The position numbers and the translations under genes were made by a program. From positions 1,953,501 through 2,017,500 of the forward strand of contig NZ_CP011120.1 of NCBI RefSeq assembly GCF_001628715.1: a stretch of 64,000 nt of DNA, written 5' to 3'. Position 1 is the first letter of the stretch. Each line of letters begins with the position of its first letter. Below are positions 32,684 through 41,323 of the stretch, piece by piece. The notes under the pieces were generated by a model. The model was not told the DNA's origin. It saw only the letters and a list, made by a program, of their open reading frames with translations, and searched no databases. This DNA is from Acetobacter oryzifermentans. GTDB taxonomy: Bacteria > Pseudomonadota > Alphaproteobacteria > Acetobacterales > Acetobacteraceae.

Positions 32684-33044
32684 TACCAACTGGCCCGACC
32701 CAAATCGCCCCGGTGTGCCGATGTTCCATGAGCGGGATGGGTGGCATGTCATGGAGGGTAGAGTAGCAGGACAGACTGCCCTTACTCACTGGAACGGCAG
32801 AGAGTGGGGCGGCGGAGAACAGGTGCGCGCCCTCAATACCTCGCCAGAATGGTACCGATATGTTGGCCCCGTCCTTACCCCCACGCAGATAAACGAGATG
32901 CTGGCGGCGGAGCGGGAGCGCATCAAAAGTATGGTTGTTCGCGCGTGCAATGCGGGAAATATTATCAATGTTTTACAACGGGACATGCTTATCGCGGGCA
33001 TAGACTCAGAAACGGCCATCCGCAACCTAGGAGCCGCGTCATGA
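32676..33044 (+). CDS. Small phage protein with NWPDPNRPGVPMF module, copy 2
   Basis: A 122-residue protein. It shares the first 23 residues with the gene at 32079 (TNWPDPNRPGVPMFHERDGW). The middle is EWRGGG-like and contains SPEWYRYVGPVLTPTQINEM. The end is helical (LAAERERIKSMVVRACNAGN). The stop overlaps the next start (ATGA). No function is recognised. Confidence 0.6.
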   Translation: MTDTNWPDPNRPGVPMFHERDGWHVMEGRVAGQTALTHWNGREWGGGEQVRALNTSPEWYRYVGPVLTPTQINEMLAAERERIKSMVVRACNAGNIINVLQRDMLIAGIDSETAIRNLGAAS

Positions 33045-33211
33045 CATCTCGCGAATACGCCGAATATCAACGGCTCATGGATCTGCCATTTGAGCTGCGC
33101 ACCGATGAAACCGAAGGAAAATTGGCGCATTTTTTAGACTATTTTGATGGTTTGCGTGATGATTTTCCTCCGTGTGAAGGATCCGCAACCGACACGGAGA
33201 CAGCGCCATGA
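33041..33211 (+). CDS. Small acidic phage protein, unknown
   Basis: A 56-residue acidic protein (REYAEYQRLMDLPFELRTDE). The start at 33041 has GGAG upstream inside the previous gene. The final codons (TDTETAP) carry the GGAGA ribosome site for the next gene, so translation is probably coupled. No family is recognised. Confidence 0.5.
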   Translation: MTSREYAEYQRLMDLPFELRTDETEGKLAHFLDYFDGLRDDFPPCEGSATDTETAP

Positions 33212-33450
33212 TCTATTTTCTGTGGACATGGTACGCCACCGCACTGTGGATTTTAGCGGCGGTTATAGACGATAAAGCGGAAATGAAAGCAGCATTTATA
33301 GGGGTAATATTGGGGCCATTTCTTTTTCCCGTGGTTTGCATATTACACGTATATATCAGCGAAAAACGCAAATGGGAAATCAGTAATTGGTATCGTGATA
33401 ATTGGCCTCCAAGAGAATATGAAATCCTAACAGGAGAAACCGCGCCATGA
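33208..33450 (+). CDS. Small membrane protein, GPFLFP type, copy 1
   Basis: An 80-residue protein with two hydrophobic segments, around residues 2-20 and 30-50, the second containing GVILGPFLFPVVCILHVY. The C-terminus is charged and ends TGETAP, encoding the ribosome site of the next gene. The gene at 34520 encodes a related layout with the same GPFLFP core, so this is a duplicated family. Function is unknown. Confidence 0.55.
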   Translation: MIYFLWTWYATALWILAAVIDDKAEMKAAFIGVILGPFLFPVVCILHVYISEKRKWEISNWYRDNWPPREYEILTGETAP

Positions 33451-33791
33451 GAACGAGAGAGGAGCAGATTAACGAACTCGTTGACGCACTAAAAAAGCCT
33501 GTGTGTCGCCCAGATTATTCCATAGAAATCCTAAAAATGTGGATAGAATCACATATCAGAGAAGCAGAACTACGCATACGAACGGAGATCGGGCGCGATA
33601 GTGAGCGGTTGGATTTTCTGGGTAGTGGTTGTTGCGATGTGCGGTTTAGAGCAGAGCCAATCGCAGACACCGGAGATGCAGATACCTATTGCGATATTAT
33701 AGAGCACTACATGGCCGATCCAAAAGAACGCGTTATCGGTAGTTCTGACACAATCAGGGCAGCCATCGACGCAGCGCGGAAGGTGGGGTAA
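33447..33791 (+). CDS. Small phage protein, unknown
   Basis: A 114-residue protein with a helical N-terminus (REEQINELVDALKKPVCRPD), then RDSERLDFLGSGCCDVRFRA. The C-terminal TIRAAIDAARKV box is common in unknown phage proteins. Four-base overlap with the upstream gene, one-base overlap with the downstream one. Confidence 0.55.
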   Translation: MRTREEQINELVDALKKPVCRPDYSIEILKMWIESHIREAELRIRTEIGRDSERLDFLGSGCCDVRFRAEPIADTGDADTYCDIIEHYMADPKERVIGSSDTIRAAIDAARKVG

Positions 33792-34030
33792 TGGCAAATC
33801 CTGACCTATTCGGTTTCAAAAAACCCAGAGCGCCACGCCGTTTTTTAGCTCATATGATTGATGTGGGGATTGGTGATTGCATTCCCCACGACAGAAATAT
33901 GACGCAGATTGCTCAGTTCAAATGCCATAAATGCGGCTGGGAAAGCGATTGGGTATGGATGGAAAATGTCACAGCCGTAAAGCGCGGCATACCTTGCGAA
34001 AACTGCAATCAGGAAAATAAAAATGACTGA
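33791..34030 (+). CDS. Small zinc-ribbon-like phage protein
   Basis: A 79-residue protein with two Cys pairs, CHKCGWESDW and CENCNQ, separated by about 25 residues, as in a zinc ribbon. A DCIPHD segment may add ligands. It could bind DNA or a partner protein. It overlaps the next gene by 8 bases. Confidence 0.6.
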   Translation: MANPDLFGFKKPRAPRRFLAHMIDVGIGDCIPHDRNMTQIAQFKCHKCGWESDWVWMENVTAVKRGIPCENCNQENKND

Positions 34031-34523
34031 CCCACGGATTGAGGCGGCAGTTGAAGCCGCGTGGAGCAATACATTCCAATTTAAAGAGGGCATATCTTTC
34101 CCCCAATATCAAAACAAAAGTCCAGAGGCTGCCGCAGAGTTTCACAAAGCGATTACGCTCGCCCTCGCAGCAGCAGACGCAGCGGCTTGGAGGCCGATTG
34201 AGACGGCTCCACAGGACGGAACTGTTATTGAGATATTCCAAGGGAATCATGATGGATGGCAGGGAATAGGAATTGCAACTGCCCAATACTGGAGCGCAGA
34301 AAAATTAGCGGAGCTAGACGGCTCATCTAATCCAGATGATTACGAAGGGGGATGGTTTCTGGCTACTAATTACTGGGGTGCCGCATCAGACGAAACGCGT
34401 CCATGGTTGTGGCGACCGCTCATGCCGCCACGGCTAGACCAGCAAGAATCGGCTCTGCAACAATTGTCTCAATCATATCGGATTGATCCTTACCCTAAAC
34501 AAGCAGAAGATCTGCCAATATGA
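34023..34523 (+). CDS. Small phage protein with WRPIETAPQDG motif (DUF551-like)
   Basis: A 166-residue protein. Residues 1-50 are helical. AAWRPIETAPQDGTVIEIFQ followed by WFLATNYWGA and WRPLMPPR is the pattern of many small proteins encoded in phage accessory regions (DUF551-like). The biochemical role is unknown. It overlaps the next start by 4 bases. Confidence 0.6.
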   Translation: MTDPRIEAAVEAAWSNTFQFKEGISFPQYQNKSPEAAAEFHKAITLALAAADAAAWRPIETAPQDGTVIEIFQGNHDGWQGIGIATAQYWSAEKLAELDGSSNPDDYEGGWFLATNYWGAASDETRPWLWRPLMPPRLDQQESALQQLSQSYRIDPYPKQAEDLPI

Positions 34524-34747
34524 CATACATTGCTGCTTCATGGATACTATTAGGCATAGCACAAGTATTTATCATTCTAGTTTATGAAAGAACTATGTGC
34601 TGGAAAGATGTGGCCGAAATGATAATTGCAATTGCAACAGGTCCGTTTCTTTTCCCAATTAGATTTTTACTTTCCTCCTATTCAAATCATAGACAAAGAA
34701 AAATGTTGGAATTTTACAACAATCAATCAGACTCAAAATTTCGGTGA
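34520..34747 (+). CDS. Small membrane protein, GPFLFP type, copy 2
   Basis: A 75-residue protein with two hydrophobic segments (ASWILLGIAQVFIILVY and IIAIATGPFLFPIRFLLSSY) and a basic, polar end. It shares layout and the GPFLFP core with the protein at 33208. It is the last gene of the rightward operon and ends 35 bases from the end of the convergent integrase gene. Confidence 0.55.
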   Translation: MTYIAASWILLGIAQVFIILVYERTMCWKDVAEMIIAIATGPFLFPIRFLLSSYSNHRQRKMLEFYNNQSDSKFR

Positions 34748-34782
34748 TAATATTTGCACATATAGGTTCTGGGCAGCTATCA

Positions 34783-36015
34783 TCAGATCTTAACGGGCCT
34801 TCTGTGGGCAGAAACCAATTCATCAACGGTTTTCTGCCCATCTAGTATAAGGCGACTCCATATAGAAGCTAACTCTCGTCGCCTATCAATATATAATGCA
34901 CGGTTATACGCCGCCGCCACTTTGTCCTTAGATGCATGCGCCAGCATTAACTCAATCACATCATGGTCTAAGGGGAATCGCTCATTCATGTTGCTGGAAA
35001 ATGTGGAGCGGAATCCATGCGGGACATGCCGCCCATGATATCCAGCACGATTGATCAAATACCCAATTGCATTCTCACTCATAGGCAGTTTAGGGCGTCT
35101 GGTATTTGGAAATAAATGAGGCCAACGGCTTGAAAATGGTCTCACAGCCTGAACTACAGCTACGGCCTGCGGGGACAAGGGCACAATATGCTCCCGGCTC
35201 ATTTTCATGCGTTCCGCAGGGATAACCCAAACAGGATCCTGCGAATCCAATCCGTGAAACTCATCCCACATTGCTGCTCGCACCTCACCCGGTCGCACAG
35301 CCGTCAGATACAATAGCCGAAATGCCAGCAACGTAACAGGATGCGCCACGCAACTTTCTACGTGCGCAATCATCTCACGCGCCTGCTCTAGGTCGGTGAT
35401 GGCAGGCTGCCGGTTGCGTATTACAGGGCGCAAAGCAGGTTTAACAATTCCGGCCGGATCCGTATCAGCTCTCTCTGTTGCTATGGCATGCACAAAAACA
35501 TCGCTCATACGCTGGCGGATCCTGTGCGCTGTTTCTATGGCTCCTCGATCCTCAATGCCTTTTAATATATGCAGCACAACCCGAGGTGTAATTTGCCCTG
35601 GCGGCAAATGTCCTATGTGCGGAAATACATCGCGCTCTAGGCTGTGGATTACATCGTGAGCATGCCGAGGACGCCACAAATCTTTTCTCTGCTCGTACCA
35701 CTCCCTAGCAACTGCCTCAAAGTTGTCTTTCTGTTGGGGCTCAGCCAACAGGTGAGTAATTTTCCCCGCCTTATTCGGGTCTATCCCCTGCCGAAGCAAA
35801 TCTTTAGCATTGTCACGCAGCATGCGTGCCTCACGCAAGCCTACAGATGGATATGGCCCCAACGTAAGTGTTTGTTCTTTCCCATCAATCCGGTAACGCA
35901 AGCGCCAGAACTTCTTTCCGGTAGGCATTACATGCACAAACAGCCCCTCACTATCCGAAAGGCGATATGCCCTCTCTTCTGCTTTGGCTGTCTTGACCTT
36001 GGTATCTGTCAGCAT
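34783..36015 (-). CDS. P4-type tyrosine integrase
   Basis: A 410-residue integrase of the P4/CP4-57 family. The N-terminal domain carries LSDSEGLFVHVMPTGKKFWR and LTLGPYPSVGLREARMLRDN. The catalytic Arg is in LTAVRPGEVRAA, the His-x-x-Arg pair in HGFRSTFSSN, the last His in LMLAHASKD and Tyr in AAAYNR. The start at 36015 (MLTDTKV) is the family start. Upstream Met codons lie in the repeat region. It should integrate the prophage at the adjacent tRNA-Ser 3' end. Confidence 0.95.
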   Translation of the reverse strand: MLTDTKVKTAKAEERAYRLSDSEGLFVHVMPTGKKFWRLRYRIDGKEQTLTLGPYPSVGLREARMLRDNAKDLLRQGIDPNKAGKITHLLAEPQQKDNFEAVAREWYEQRKDLWRPRHAHDVIHSLERDVFPHIGHLPPGQITPRVVLHILKGIEDRGAIETAHRIRQRMSDVFVHAIATERADTDPAGIVKPALRPVIRNRQPAITDLEQAREMIAHVESCVAHPVTLLAFRLLYLTAVRPGEVRAAMWDEFHGLDSQDPVWVIPAERMKMSREHIVPLSPQAVAVVQAVRPFSSRWPHLFPNTRRPKLPMSENAIGYLINRAGYHGRHVPHGFRSTFSSNMNERFPLDHDVIELMLAHASKDKVAAAYNRALYIDRRRELASIWSRLILDGQKTVDELVSAHRRPVKI

Positions 36016-36022
36016 GATCGCG

Positions 36023-36064
36023 TTACCCACACATCCCGAAAATCTTACCCACACGTTACCCACA
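36023..36064. repeat. Three direct repeats upstream of int
   Basis: TTACCCACA occurs at 36023-36031, 36045-36053 and 36056-36064, between the int start and the tRNA. Such repeats are usual arm-type binding sites of integrase or its excisionase near an attachment site, and could also let int repress itself. Confidence 0.65.
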
Positions 36065-36176
36065 TTTACGTGGGAATGGTTGGAATAAAAAGAGAACGAT
36101 TGGGAACACAAAAACCCTATACACGGCAGTTTTGCAAGGGTTTTGGGAATGATTGGTAACTATTGAGAAGCGTGGT

Positions 36177-36266
36177 TGGCGGATGGGGTGGGATTCGAAC
36201 CCACGGTACGGTTCCCCGCACGCTGGTTTTCAAGACCAGTTCCTTAAACCACTCGGACACCCATCC
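36177..36266 (-). tRNA. tRNA-Ser (UGA)
   Basis: On the minus strand the acceptor arms GGATGGG and CCCATCC pair, followed by discriminator G and an encoded CCA. The anticodon loop CTTGAAA has anticodon TGA. A long variable arm is present, as in serine tRNAs. The T arm is GTGGG-TTCGAAT-CCCAC. The integrase gene abuts its 3' end, so the prophage attachment core is probably inside this gene. A matching 3' fragment would be expected at the other prophage end. Confidence 0.95.
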
Positions 36267-36425
36267 TCATGTCATCCATCTGAGGACCTGCCGCCTTATA
36301 AACAGGATATGGCCACCCTGTCCAGCGGGAGAAAACACGATATATCAAGTGCAGCAAACTTGCTCTTCGTGCGTCAGGCTTGTACAAGCCCCATCCTTAA
36401 TAGACATTCCTTTCAGGGACGAATT

Positions 36426-36992
36426 ATGAAACAGCAGGCAAACCTGATCCGCGCCGGTCAGGTGATTGAGCATGATGGCCGCCGCTGGACGGTGCTGAAG
36501 CAGCAGATCATCACCCCCGGCAAGGGCGGAGCCTTTATTCAGGTTGAAATGCGCGACCTGAAAACCGGCAATAAAACCAACGAACGCTGGCGGACCGCTG
36601 ATAGCGTTGAACGCCTGATGACGGAAGACAAGGAATACCTGTATTCCTACACCGATGGCGAACTGCTGGTTCTGATGGACCCAGAAACCTATGACCAACT
36701 GACAGTTCCTGTGGATCTTCTGGGTGATCAGGCCCCGTTCATTCAGGATAACATGACCATCAACCTGCATCTGGTTGAAGGTGACCCGGTGGGTATTGAT
36801 CTGCCACCGCAGGTTACGCTGGAAGTTGTGGAAGCAGATCCGGTTGTAAAAGGCCAGACAGCCTCTTCCTCCTACAAACCTGCAAAACTTTCCAATGGTG
36901 TAAAAACCATGGTGCCGCCCTTTATTGAATCGGGTGAACGTATTGTGGTTCGGACGGAAGACGGTTCCTACGTCGAACGCGCCAAAGACTAA
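36426..36992 (+). CDS. efp: Elongation factor P
   Basis: A 188-residue protein with three beta-barrel domains. It starts KQQANLIRAGQVIEHDGRRW. Lys-33 sits in the loop TPGKGGAF, the residue modified in EF-P to relieve stalling at polyproline stretches. The C-terminal domain shows TVKGQTASSSYKPAKL-like sequence and the GERIVVRTEDGSYVERA end. The start at 36426 gives the usual length. An upstream frame overlaps the tRNA and is not coding. Confidence 0.97.
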   Translation: MKQQANLIRAGQVIEHDGRRWTVLKQQIITPGKGGAFIQVEMRDLKTGNKTNERWRTADSVERLMTEDKEYLYSYTDGELLVLMDPETYDQLTVPVDLLGDQAPFIQDNMTINLHLVEGDPVGIDLPPQVTLEVVEADPVVKGQTASSSYKPAKLSNGVKTMVPPFIESGERIVVRTEDGSYVERAKD

Positions 36993-37031
36993 TCCCTTCC
37001 GTTTTTCTCTCCAGAGCAGGACAAAACTACA

Positions 37032-37868
37032 GTGGCCATGCGTCTCTCCCCCGTCATGATGGTGATGCAAACAGCAGCCCAGAAGGCAGCCAAGCGTCTC
37101 CTGCGCGATTTTAATGAAGTCGAGCAGCTTCAAGTCAGCATCAAAGGGCCGGGAGACTTTGTTTCCCAAGCTGATCTGCGCGCAGAACAGACCCTGCGGG
37201 AAGAGCTTGAACGCGCCCGCCCCGGCTATGCCTTCTTTATGGAAGAATCCGGTAAATCTGGCAGCGATAACTGGACATGGCGTTGGGTGGTAGATCCGCT
37301 GGATGGCACCACCAACTTCCTGCATGGTATTCCGCACTGGGCTATTTCCATTGGCTTGCAGCGCCGCCTGCCAGATGGGCGTATCGAACTGGCAGCAGGG
37401 CTGGTTTATAACCCGGCTGCGGGTGAAATGTTCTGGGCAGAAAAAGGCACCGGCGCCTATCTGAACGAACGGCGTATCCGTGTATCCGCACGGCGTGACA
37501 TGCAGGAATCTCTGTTTGCTACTGGCATTCCATTCGCCAAAGTGCCTGCGCGTATGCGTCTGCCATTTGCGCGCGTGCTGGGTTCTCTTATGCCGCGCGT
37601 AGCCGGTGTGCGTCGCTTCGGTGCCGCAGCGCTGGATCTGGCATGGGTAGCTGCCGGGCGTTACGAAGGTTACTGGGAATTCGGCATTAAACCGTGGGAT
37701 TGTGCTGCTGGCGCCCTTATCGTGCGTGAAGCTGGCGGCCAGGCAACAGACCCCGCAGGCGTTGATCTGGATGATCTACCTGATGATGTCATGATTGTTG
37801 CGGGTAACGGCAATCTGCACAGCAAACTTCTGGAAGTGGTGGCAGATAGCCTTAAAGACGGCAACTAA
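37032..37868 (+). CDS. suhB: Inositol-1-monophosphatase family protein (SuhB type)
   Basis: A 278-residue metal-dependent phosphatase. It has FFMEESGKSG (first Glu ligand), VVDPLDGTTNFLHGIPHWAI with the DPLDGT metal site, and KPWDCAAGALIVREAGGQAT with the C-terminal Asp. The start is GTG at 37032; ATG at 37038 is an alternative. It lies 39 bases after efp and is probably cotranscribed. Substrates may include inositol phosphates; SuhB in bacteria also has an rRNA-transcription role. Confidence 0.93.
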   Translation: MAMRLSPVMMVMQTAAQKAAKRLLRDFNEVEQLQVSIKGPGDFVSQADLRAEQTLREELERARPGYAFFMEESGKSGSDNWTWRWVVDPLDGTTNFLHGIPHWAISIGLQRRLPDGRIELAAGLVYNPAAGEMFWAEKGTGAYLNERRIRVSARRDMQESLFATGIPFAKVPARMRLPFARVLGSLMPRVAGVRRFGAAALDLAWVAAGRYEGYWEFGIKPWDCAAGALIVREAGGQATDPAGVDLDDLPDDVMIVAGNGNLHSKLLEVVADSLKDGN

Positions 37869-37892
37869 CTTTTCTGCCCCAGATTACCACCT

Positions 37893-37929
37893 AAAAAGCC
37901 TGCCTCATTCTGATGAGGTGGGCTTTTTT
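37893..37929 (+). terminator. Terminator after suhB
   Basis: AAAAAGCC, two mismatched bases, CCTCAT, loop TCTG, ATGAGG, then GGCTTTTTT. A strong hairpin with a T run after the suhB-like gene. Confidence 0.88.
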
Positions 37930-37979
37930 GTTCTTCATATGTTGCTTTTTGATTTCTAGCTCTGGCATTCCGCGCCGGA

Positions 37980-40958
37980 ATGGATCATCTAGTATTTATC
38001 ATGCAGACATCCTTCCCCTCCGCTTACGATGCCCCAGCACTGGTTGCATATAAGGGAGCCTATTCCCTTCTTACGGAAGATGGAGAGGTTCTCCATTTGT
38101 CTGCGCAGGATGTTAAGCAAAACCTGCAAAACATGCCTTGCCCGCTTGTTATCCATGCGCCCGCACTGGCGCGGCGGCTAGATTTACCCCATCCGGGGCA
38201 GCCTGCCCCGTGGCTGGATCTGTTAGAACTGTTTGCCTTTGTGCACCCAGCCACATCTGTTGCCCCTACCCCACGCGGGTTAGCACTGGCCTTGGGAATG
38301 CAAGATGAGGATATAGGCGCCGCAGAAGCCGATCTACTCCCTCGCCTTCTTTCTCTACTGCTCACCAATCTGGCGCGCCAGAACAATGGTACAACAGCAG
38401 AACATCTTGCTGCCCTGACTTTACGGCTTGGCCAAGCAGGATGGATCTGGAGCGGTACAGTTGCCGAAACCTTAGGGCTGCATGAAAAACTAACGCCGCA
38501 AGGCAAATTGCCCGAAACCATGCTGCAACCAGGGGATGCGCTGCGTATCTGGCGTTTTTTGCCAAAATGGGAGGAAACGCCTCTTCCCCCGCCTCCTGCG
38601 TCTCACCCTATTTCCCCTGTAGAGGCGCGCGAGCAGCTTACCAAGATGCTGGGCGAAGATGCCGAAATCCGCACTGGGCAAGCCGACTTTGCATCCGTTG
38701 CCACAGGGGCTTTTGAGCCACGTAATGTGCGTGGAGACCCCGCCATTGTGCTGGCAGAAGCTGGTACAGGAACAGGCAAAACCTTAGGTTACATTGCCCC
38801 TGCCAGCCTTTGGGCCGAGCGGAATAAAGGGGCCGTTTGGGTCAGCACCTATACGCGCCACCTGCAACGCCAGATTGAACAAGAAACTCGCAGGCTCTAC
38901 CCGGATCAAACCACACACCGGCAGCGCGTTGTATTGCGCAAAGGGCGGGAAAACTATCTGTGCCTGCTGAATATGGAAGAAGCTGTTAATACTGCATCCT
39001 CTCGCCCTGCGGGTATTACCATTGCCCTTATCATGCTGGCCCGCTGGGGCTTAGCCACCGCAGACGGAGACCTATTTGGAGGAGACTTGCCCGGCTGGTT
39101 TGGGGATCTGTTCGGCCAAGGGAATCTGATAGGCGTAGCAGACAGACGCGGCGAATGTATTCACGGTGCATGTGCCCATTACCAGCATTGTTTTGTTGAA
39201 CATTCCATCCGCCGCGCGCGCGAAGCAGATCTGGTGATTGCCAACCACGCTCTCGTTATGGCGCAGGCCGCCTACGCACAGGCTGGCATGAGCGATGATG
39301 CCGATGAAACGGATGATCCCTCGGCTCCATCCCGCTATGTATTTGATGAAGGCCACCATCTAGCCGATGCCGCAGATAGTGCCTTTTCGGCCGAGCTTTC
39401 CGGGCTGGAAGCAGCCGAGTTACGGCGTTGGCTCCTAGGTGCAGAAGGTAGGCGCTCCCGCGCGCGCGGCTTAAAACGGCGCTTGGATGATCTGGTTGTG
39501 GGCCACCCAAAACTAGAAACACCTTTGGAAGCCGCCCTTATGGCAGCAACAGCACTTCCTGCTCCCGGCTGGTCTTCACGCTTAGGGCAAGAACAGGCGG
39601 ATGAACCCCCGCCGCCTGAACCTCCAGAAGATATCGGGCTCTTTCCGCTTGAACCAGAAGCGCCTCAACCGGTTTTGGAAAACCCCACAGAAGTTTTTCT
39701 GCGGCTCCTGCGCCAACAAGCGCTTGCCAGAACACAGGAAGGTGGAAAACAGCACGTTTATGCAGCCCTTGAATGTGATCTGCACCCTTTGGTGCCAGAC
39801 TTGGCAGAAGCCGGACATCTTCTGGCCCGCGCCTTAACGCGCCTTGTTGAACCTTTACGCACCTTGGTGGAACGCCTGCACGCCCGCCTGGAAGAAGATG
39901 CCGAAACGCTGGATTCCACAACACGCGGGCGCATAGAGGCCATGACACGCGCCTTGCGCCGTAGGGCTATCTCTCGGCTAGATGCGTGGATTGCCATGCT
40001 GAGCGCACTAGACACACCACCTGAGCCCGATACCACCCCTTCGCACGTGCACTTCATCCGGGTTGAGCGGCGCGAAAAACAGAGAATGGGGGAGCAGGAT
40101 GTGGGCCTCTATCGCCACTGGCTAGACCCCACCATTCCATTTGCTGGCATCATGGCCATACCTGCGCAGGGTATGCTGATTACATCTGCCACCTTACGTG
40201 ATCAGCAGACCAATGAACCGGATAGCGATAACGCAGAACAGGCGTGGGAAGCCGCTGAAGCACGCACTGGGGCCAATCACTTCCCCTCCCCACCTCTGCG
40301 TGCCAGCTTGGCCAGCCCGTTTGATTATGCCCGCCAGACACGCGCCTATATTGTAACAGACATAGACAACAGCAGCATTGTGGATCTGGCAGCCGCATTT
40401 CGCACGCTTTTCTTGGCATCCGGCGGTGGGGGATTGGGGCTTTTCACGGCCATTTCCCGTTTGCGCGGTGTGTACGATCGCATTGCCCCAACATTGGAAG
40501 AAAACGGTCTCCCGCTCTACGCCCAGCATGTAGATGCGATGGACAACAATACGTTGGTAGATATTTTCCGTACAGAAGAACACGCTTGCCTGTTAGGCAC
40601 TGATGCCATGCGAGATGGTGTAGATGTGCCCGGCAATGCGCTACGACTGGTAGTTTTTGAACGTGTGCCGTGGCCGCGGCCAGATATTCTGCACCGTGAA
40701 CGCCGTATTCACCTTTCTGGAGGTGACCCGAAATCTTTTGATGAACGAATTGCACGCCTGAGGTTACGTCAGGCCTTTGGTCGGCTTATTCGCCGCCAGT
40801 CTGATCGGGGGGTATTTGTCCTGTTAGACAGGCGCACCCCTACCCGCTTGCTCAGCGCGTTTCCCGAAGGCGTAGAAGTTCGTCGCCTTGGGTTGGCAGA
40901 CACAGCACGGGAACTTGCTGCCTTTTTAGCAGATACAGAAAGGGCCGATCAAAACTGA
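37980..40958 (+). CDS. DinG/XPD-like ATP-dependent DNA helicase
   Basis: A 992-residue superfamily 2 helicase. The Walker A box is EAGTGTGKTLG near residue 261, the DEAH-type box is VFDEGHHLAD near 454, and motif VI is RQAFGRLIRRQSDRG near the end. Four Cys (YLCLLN, then ECIHGACAHYQHC) between motifs I and II match the iron-sulfur site of DinG and XPD. The first 200 residues form an extra N-terminal domain. It probably unwinds forked or R-loop DNA in repair. A second Met at 38001 is an alternative start. Confidence 0.93.
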   Translation: MDHLVFIMQTSFPSAYDAPALVAYKGAYSLLTEDGEVLHLSAQDVKQNLQNMPCPLVIHAPALARRLDLPHPGQPAPWLDLLELFAFVHPATSVAPTPRGLALALGMQDEDIGAAEADLLPRLLSLLLTNLARQNNGTTAEHLAALTLRLGQAGWIWSGTVAETLGLHEKLTPQGKLPETMLQPGDALRIWRFLPKWEETPLPPPPASHPISPVEAREQLTKMLGEDAEIRTGQADFASVATGAFEPRNVRGDPAIVLAEAGTGTGKTLGYIAPASLWAERNKGAVWVSTYTRHLQRQIEQETRRLYPDQTTHRQRVVLRKGRENYLCLLNMEEAVNTASSRPAGITIALIMLARWGLATADGDLFGGDLPGWFGDLFGQGNLIGVADRRGECIHGACAHYQHCFVEHSIRRAREADLVIANHALVMAQAAYAQAGMSDDADETDDPSAPSRYVFDEGHHLADAADSAFSAELSGLEAAELRRWLLGAEGRRSRARGLKRRLDDLVVGHPKLETPLEAALMAATALPAPGWSSRLGQEQADEPPPPEPPEDIGLFPLEPEAPQPVLENPTEVFLRLLRQQALARTQEGGKQHVYAALECDLHPLVPDLAEAGHLLARALTRLVEPLRTLVERLHARLEEDAETLDSTTRGRIEAMTRALRRRAISRLDAWIAMLSALDTPPEPDTTPSHVHFIRVERREKQRMGEQDVGLYRHWLDPTIPFAGIMAIPAQGMLITSATLRDQQTNEPDSDNAEQAWEAAEARTGANHFPSPPLRASLASPFDYARQTRAYIVTDIDNSSIVDLAAAFRTLFLASGGGGLGLFTAISRLRGVYDRIAPTLEENGLPLYAQHVDAMDNNTLVDIFRTEEHACLLGTDAMRDGVDVPGNALRLVVFERVPWPRPDILHRERRIHLSGGDPKSFDERIARLRLRQAFGRLIRRQSDRGVFVLLDRRTPTRLLSAFPEGVEVRRLGLADTARELAAFLADTERADQN

Positions 40959-40966
40959 TCGGCCCT
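40941..40966. terminator. Shared terminator hairpin between helicase and csp genes
   Basis: AGGGCCGATCA, loop AAAC, TGATCGGCCCT form a perfect 11-bp stem that includes the helicase stop codon. A T-rich tail follows only on the minus strand, so it mainly ends cold-shock gene transcripts. Confidence 0.75.
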
Positions 40967-40976
40967 ACCTGAAAAA

Positions 40977-41180
40977 TCAATCTACTTTCAGATTGGTTGC
41001 AGCCTGCTTGCCGCGTTCTTCAACCAGATCGAAAGAAACTTTCTGTCCGTCATTCAGGCCACGCAAACCCGCTGCCTGCACTGCGGTAATATGTACGAAC
41101 ACATCTTTACCGCCATCATCTGGGGCAATAAAGCCATAACCCTTGGTGGCGTTAAACCATTTTACTGTACCGGTCGGCAT
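40977..41180 (-). CDS. cspA: Cold-shock domain protein
   Basis: A 67-residue single cold-shock domain. It has [20 protein letters not shown] with the RNP1 motif and [13 protein letters not shown] with RNP2, and ends LKVD. The start at 41180 (MPTGTVKW) gives the usual length; a longer frame adds 15 residues that do not fit the family. It binds single-stranded RNA or DNA and acts as an RNA chaperone. Confidence 0.95.
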   Translation of the reverse strand: MPTGTVKWFNATKGYGFIAPDDGGKDVFVHITAVQAAGLRGLNDGQKVSFDLVEERGKQAATNLKVD

Positions 41181-41323
41181 GAGCGGGATAGTCCTTGTTC
41201 TTCTCAACGTTTTGTCCTGCTGCACACCGTGTGCGGTTCAGGATATACCCCATCCCCCCATGACCAGCCACAATTGTCAATCATAATTCGATAATAGGCC
41301 ATGACGAGGACAGGAAAATAACA

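Noticed and set aside
32303..32703. Minus-strand frames over the NWPDPNRPGVPMF genes
   Set aside because: They overlap genes with coupled starts and a repeated coding module on the plus strand.
36345..37337. Minus-strand frame of 330 codons over efp and suhB
   Set aside because: Two well-recognised genes lie on the other strand, so this is a codon-bias shadow.
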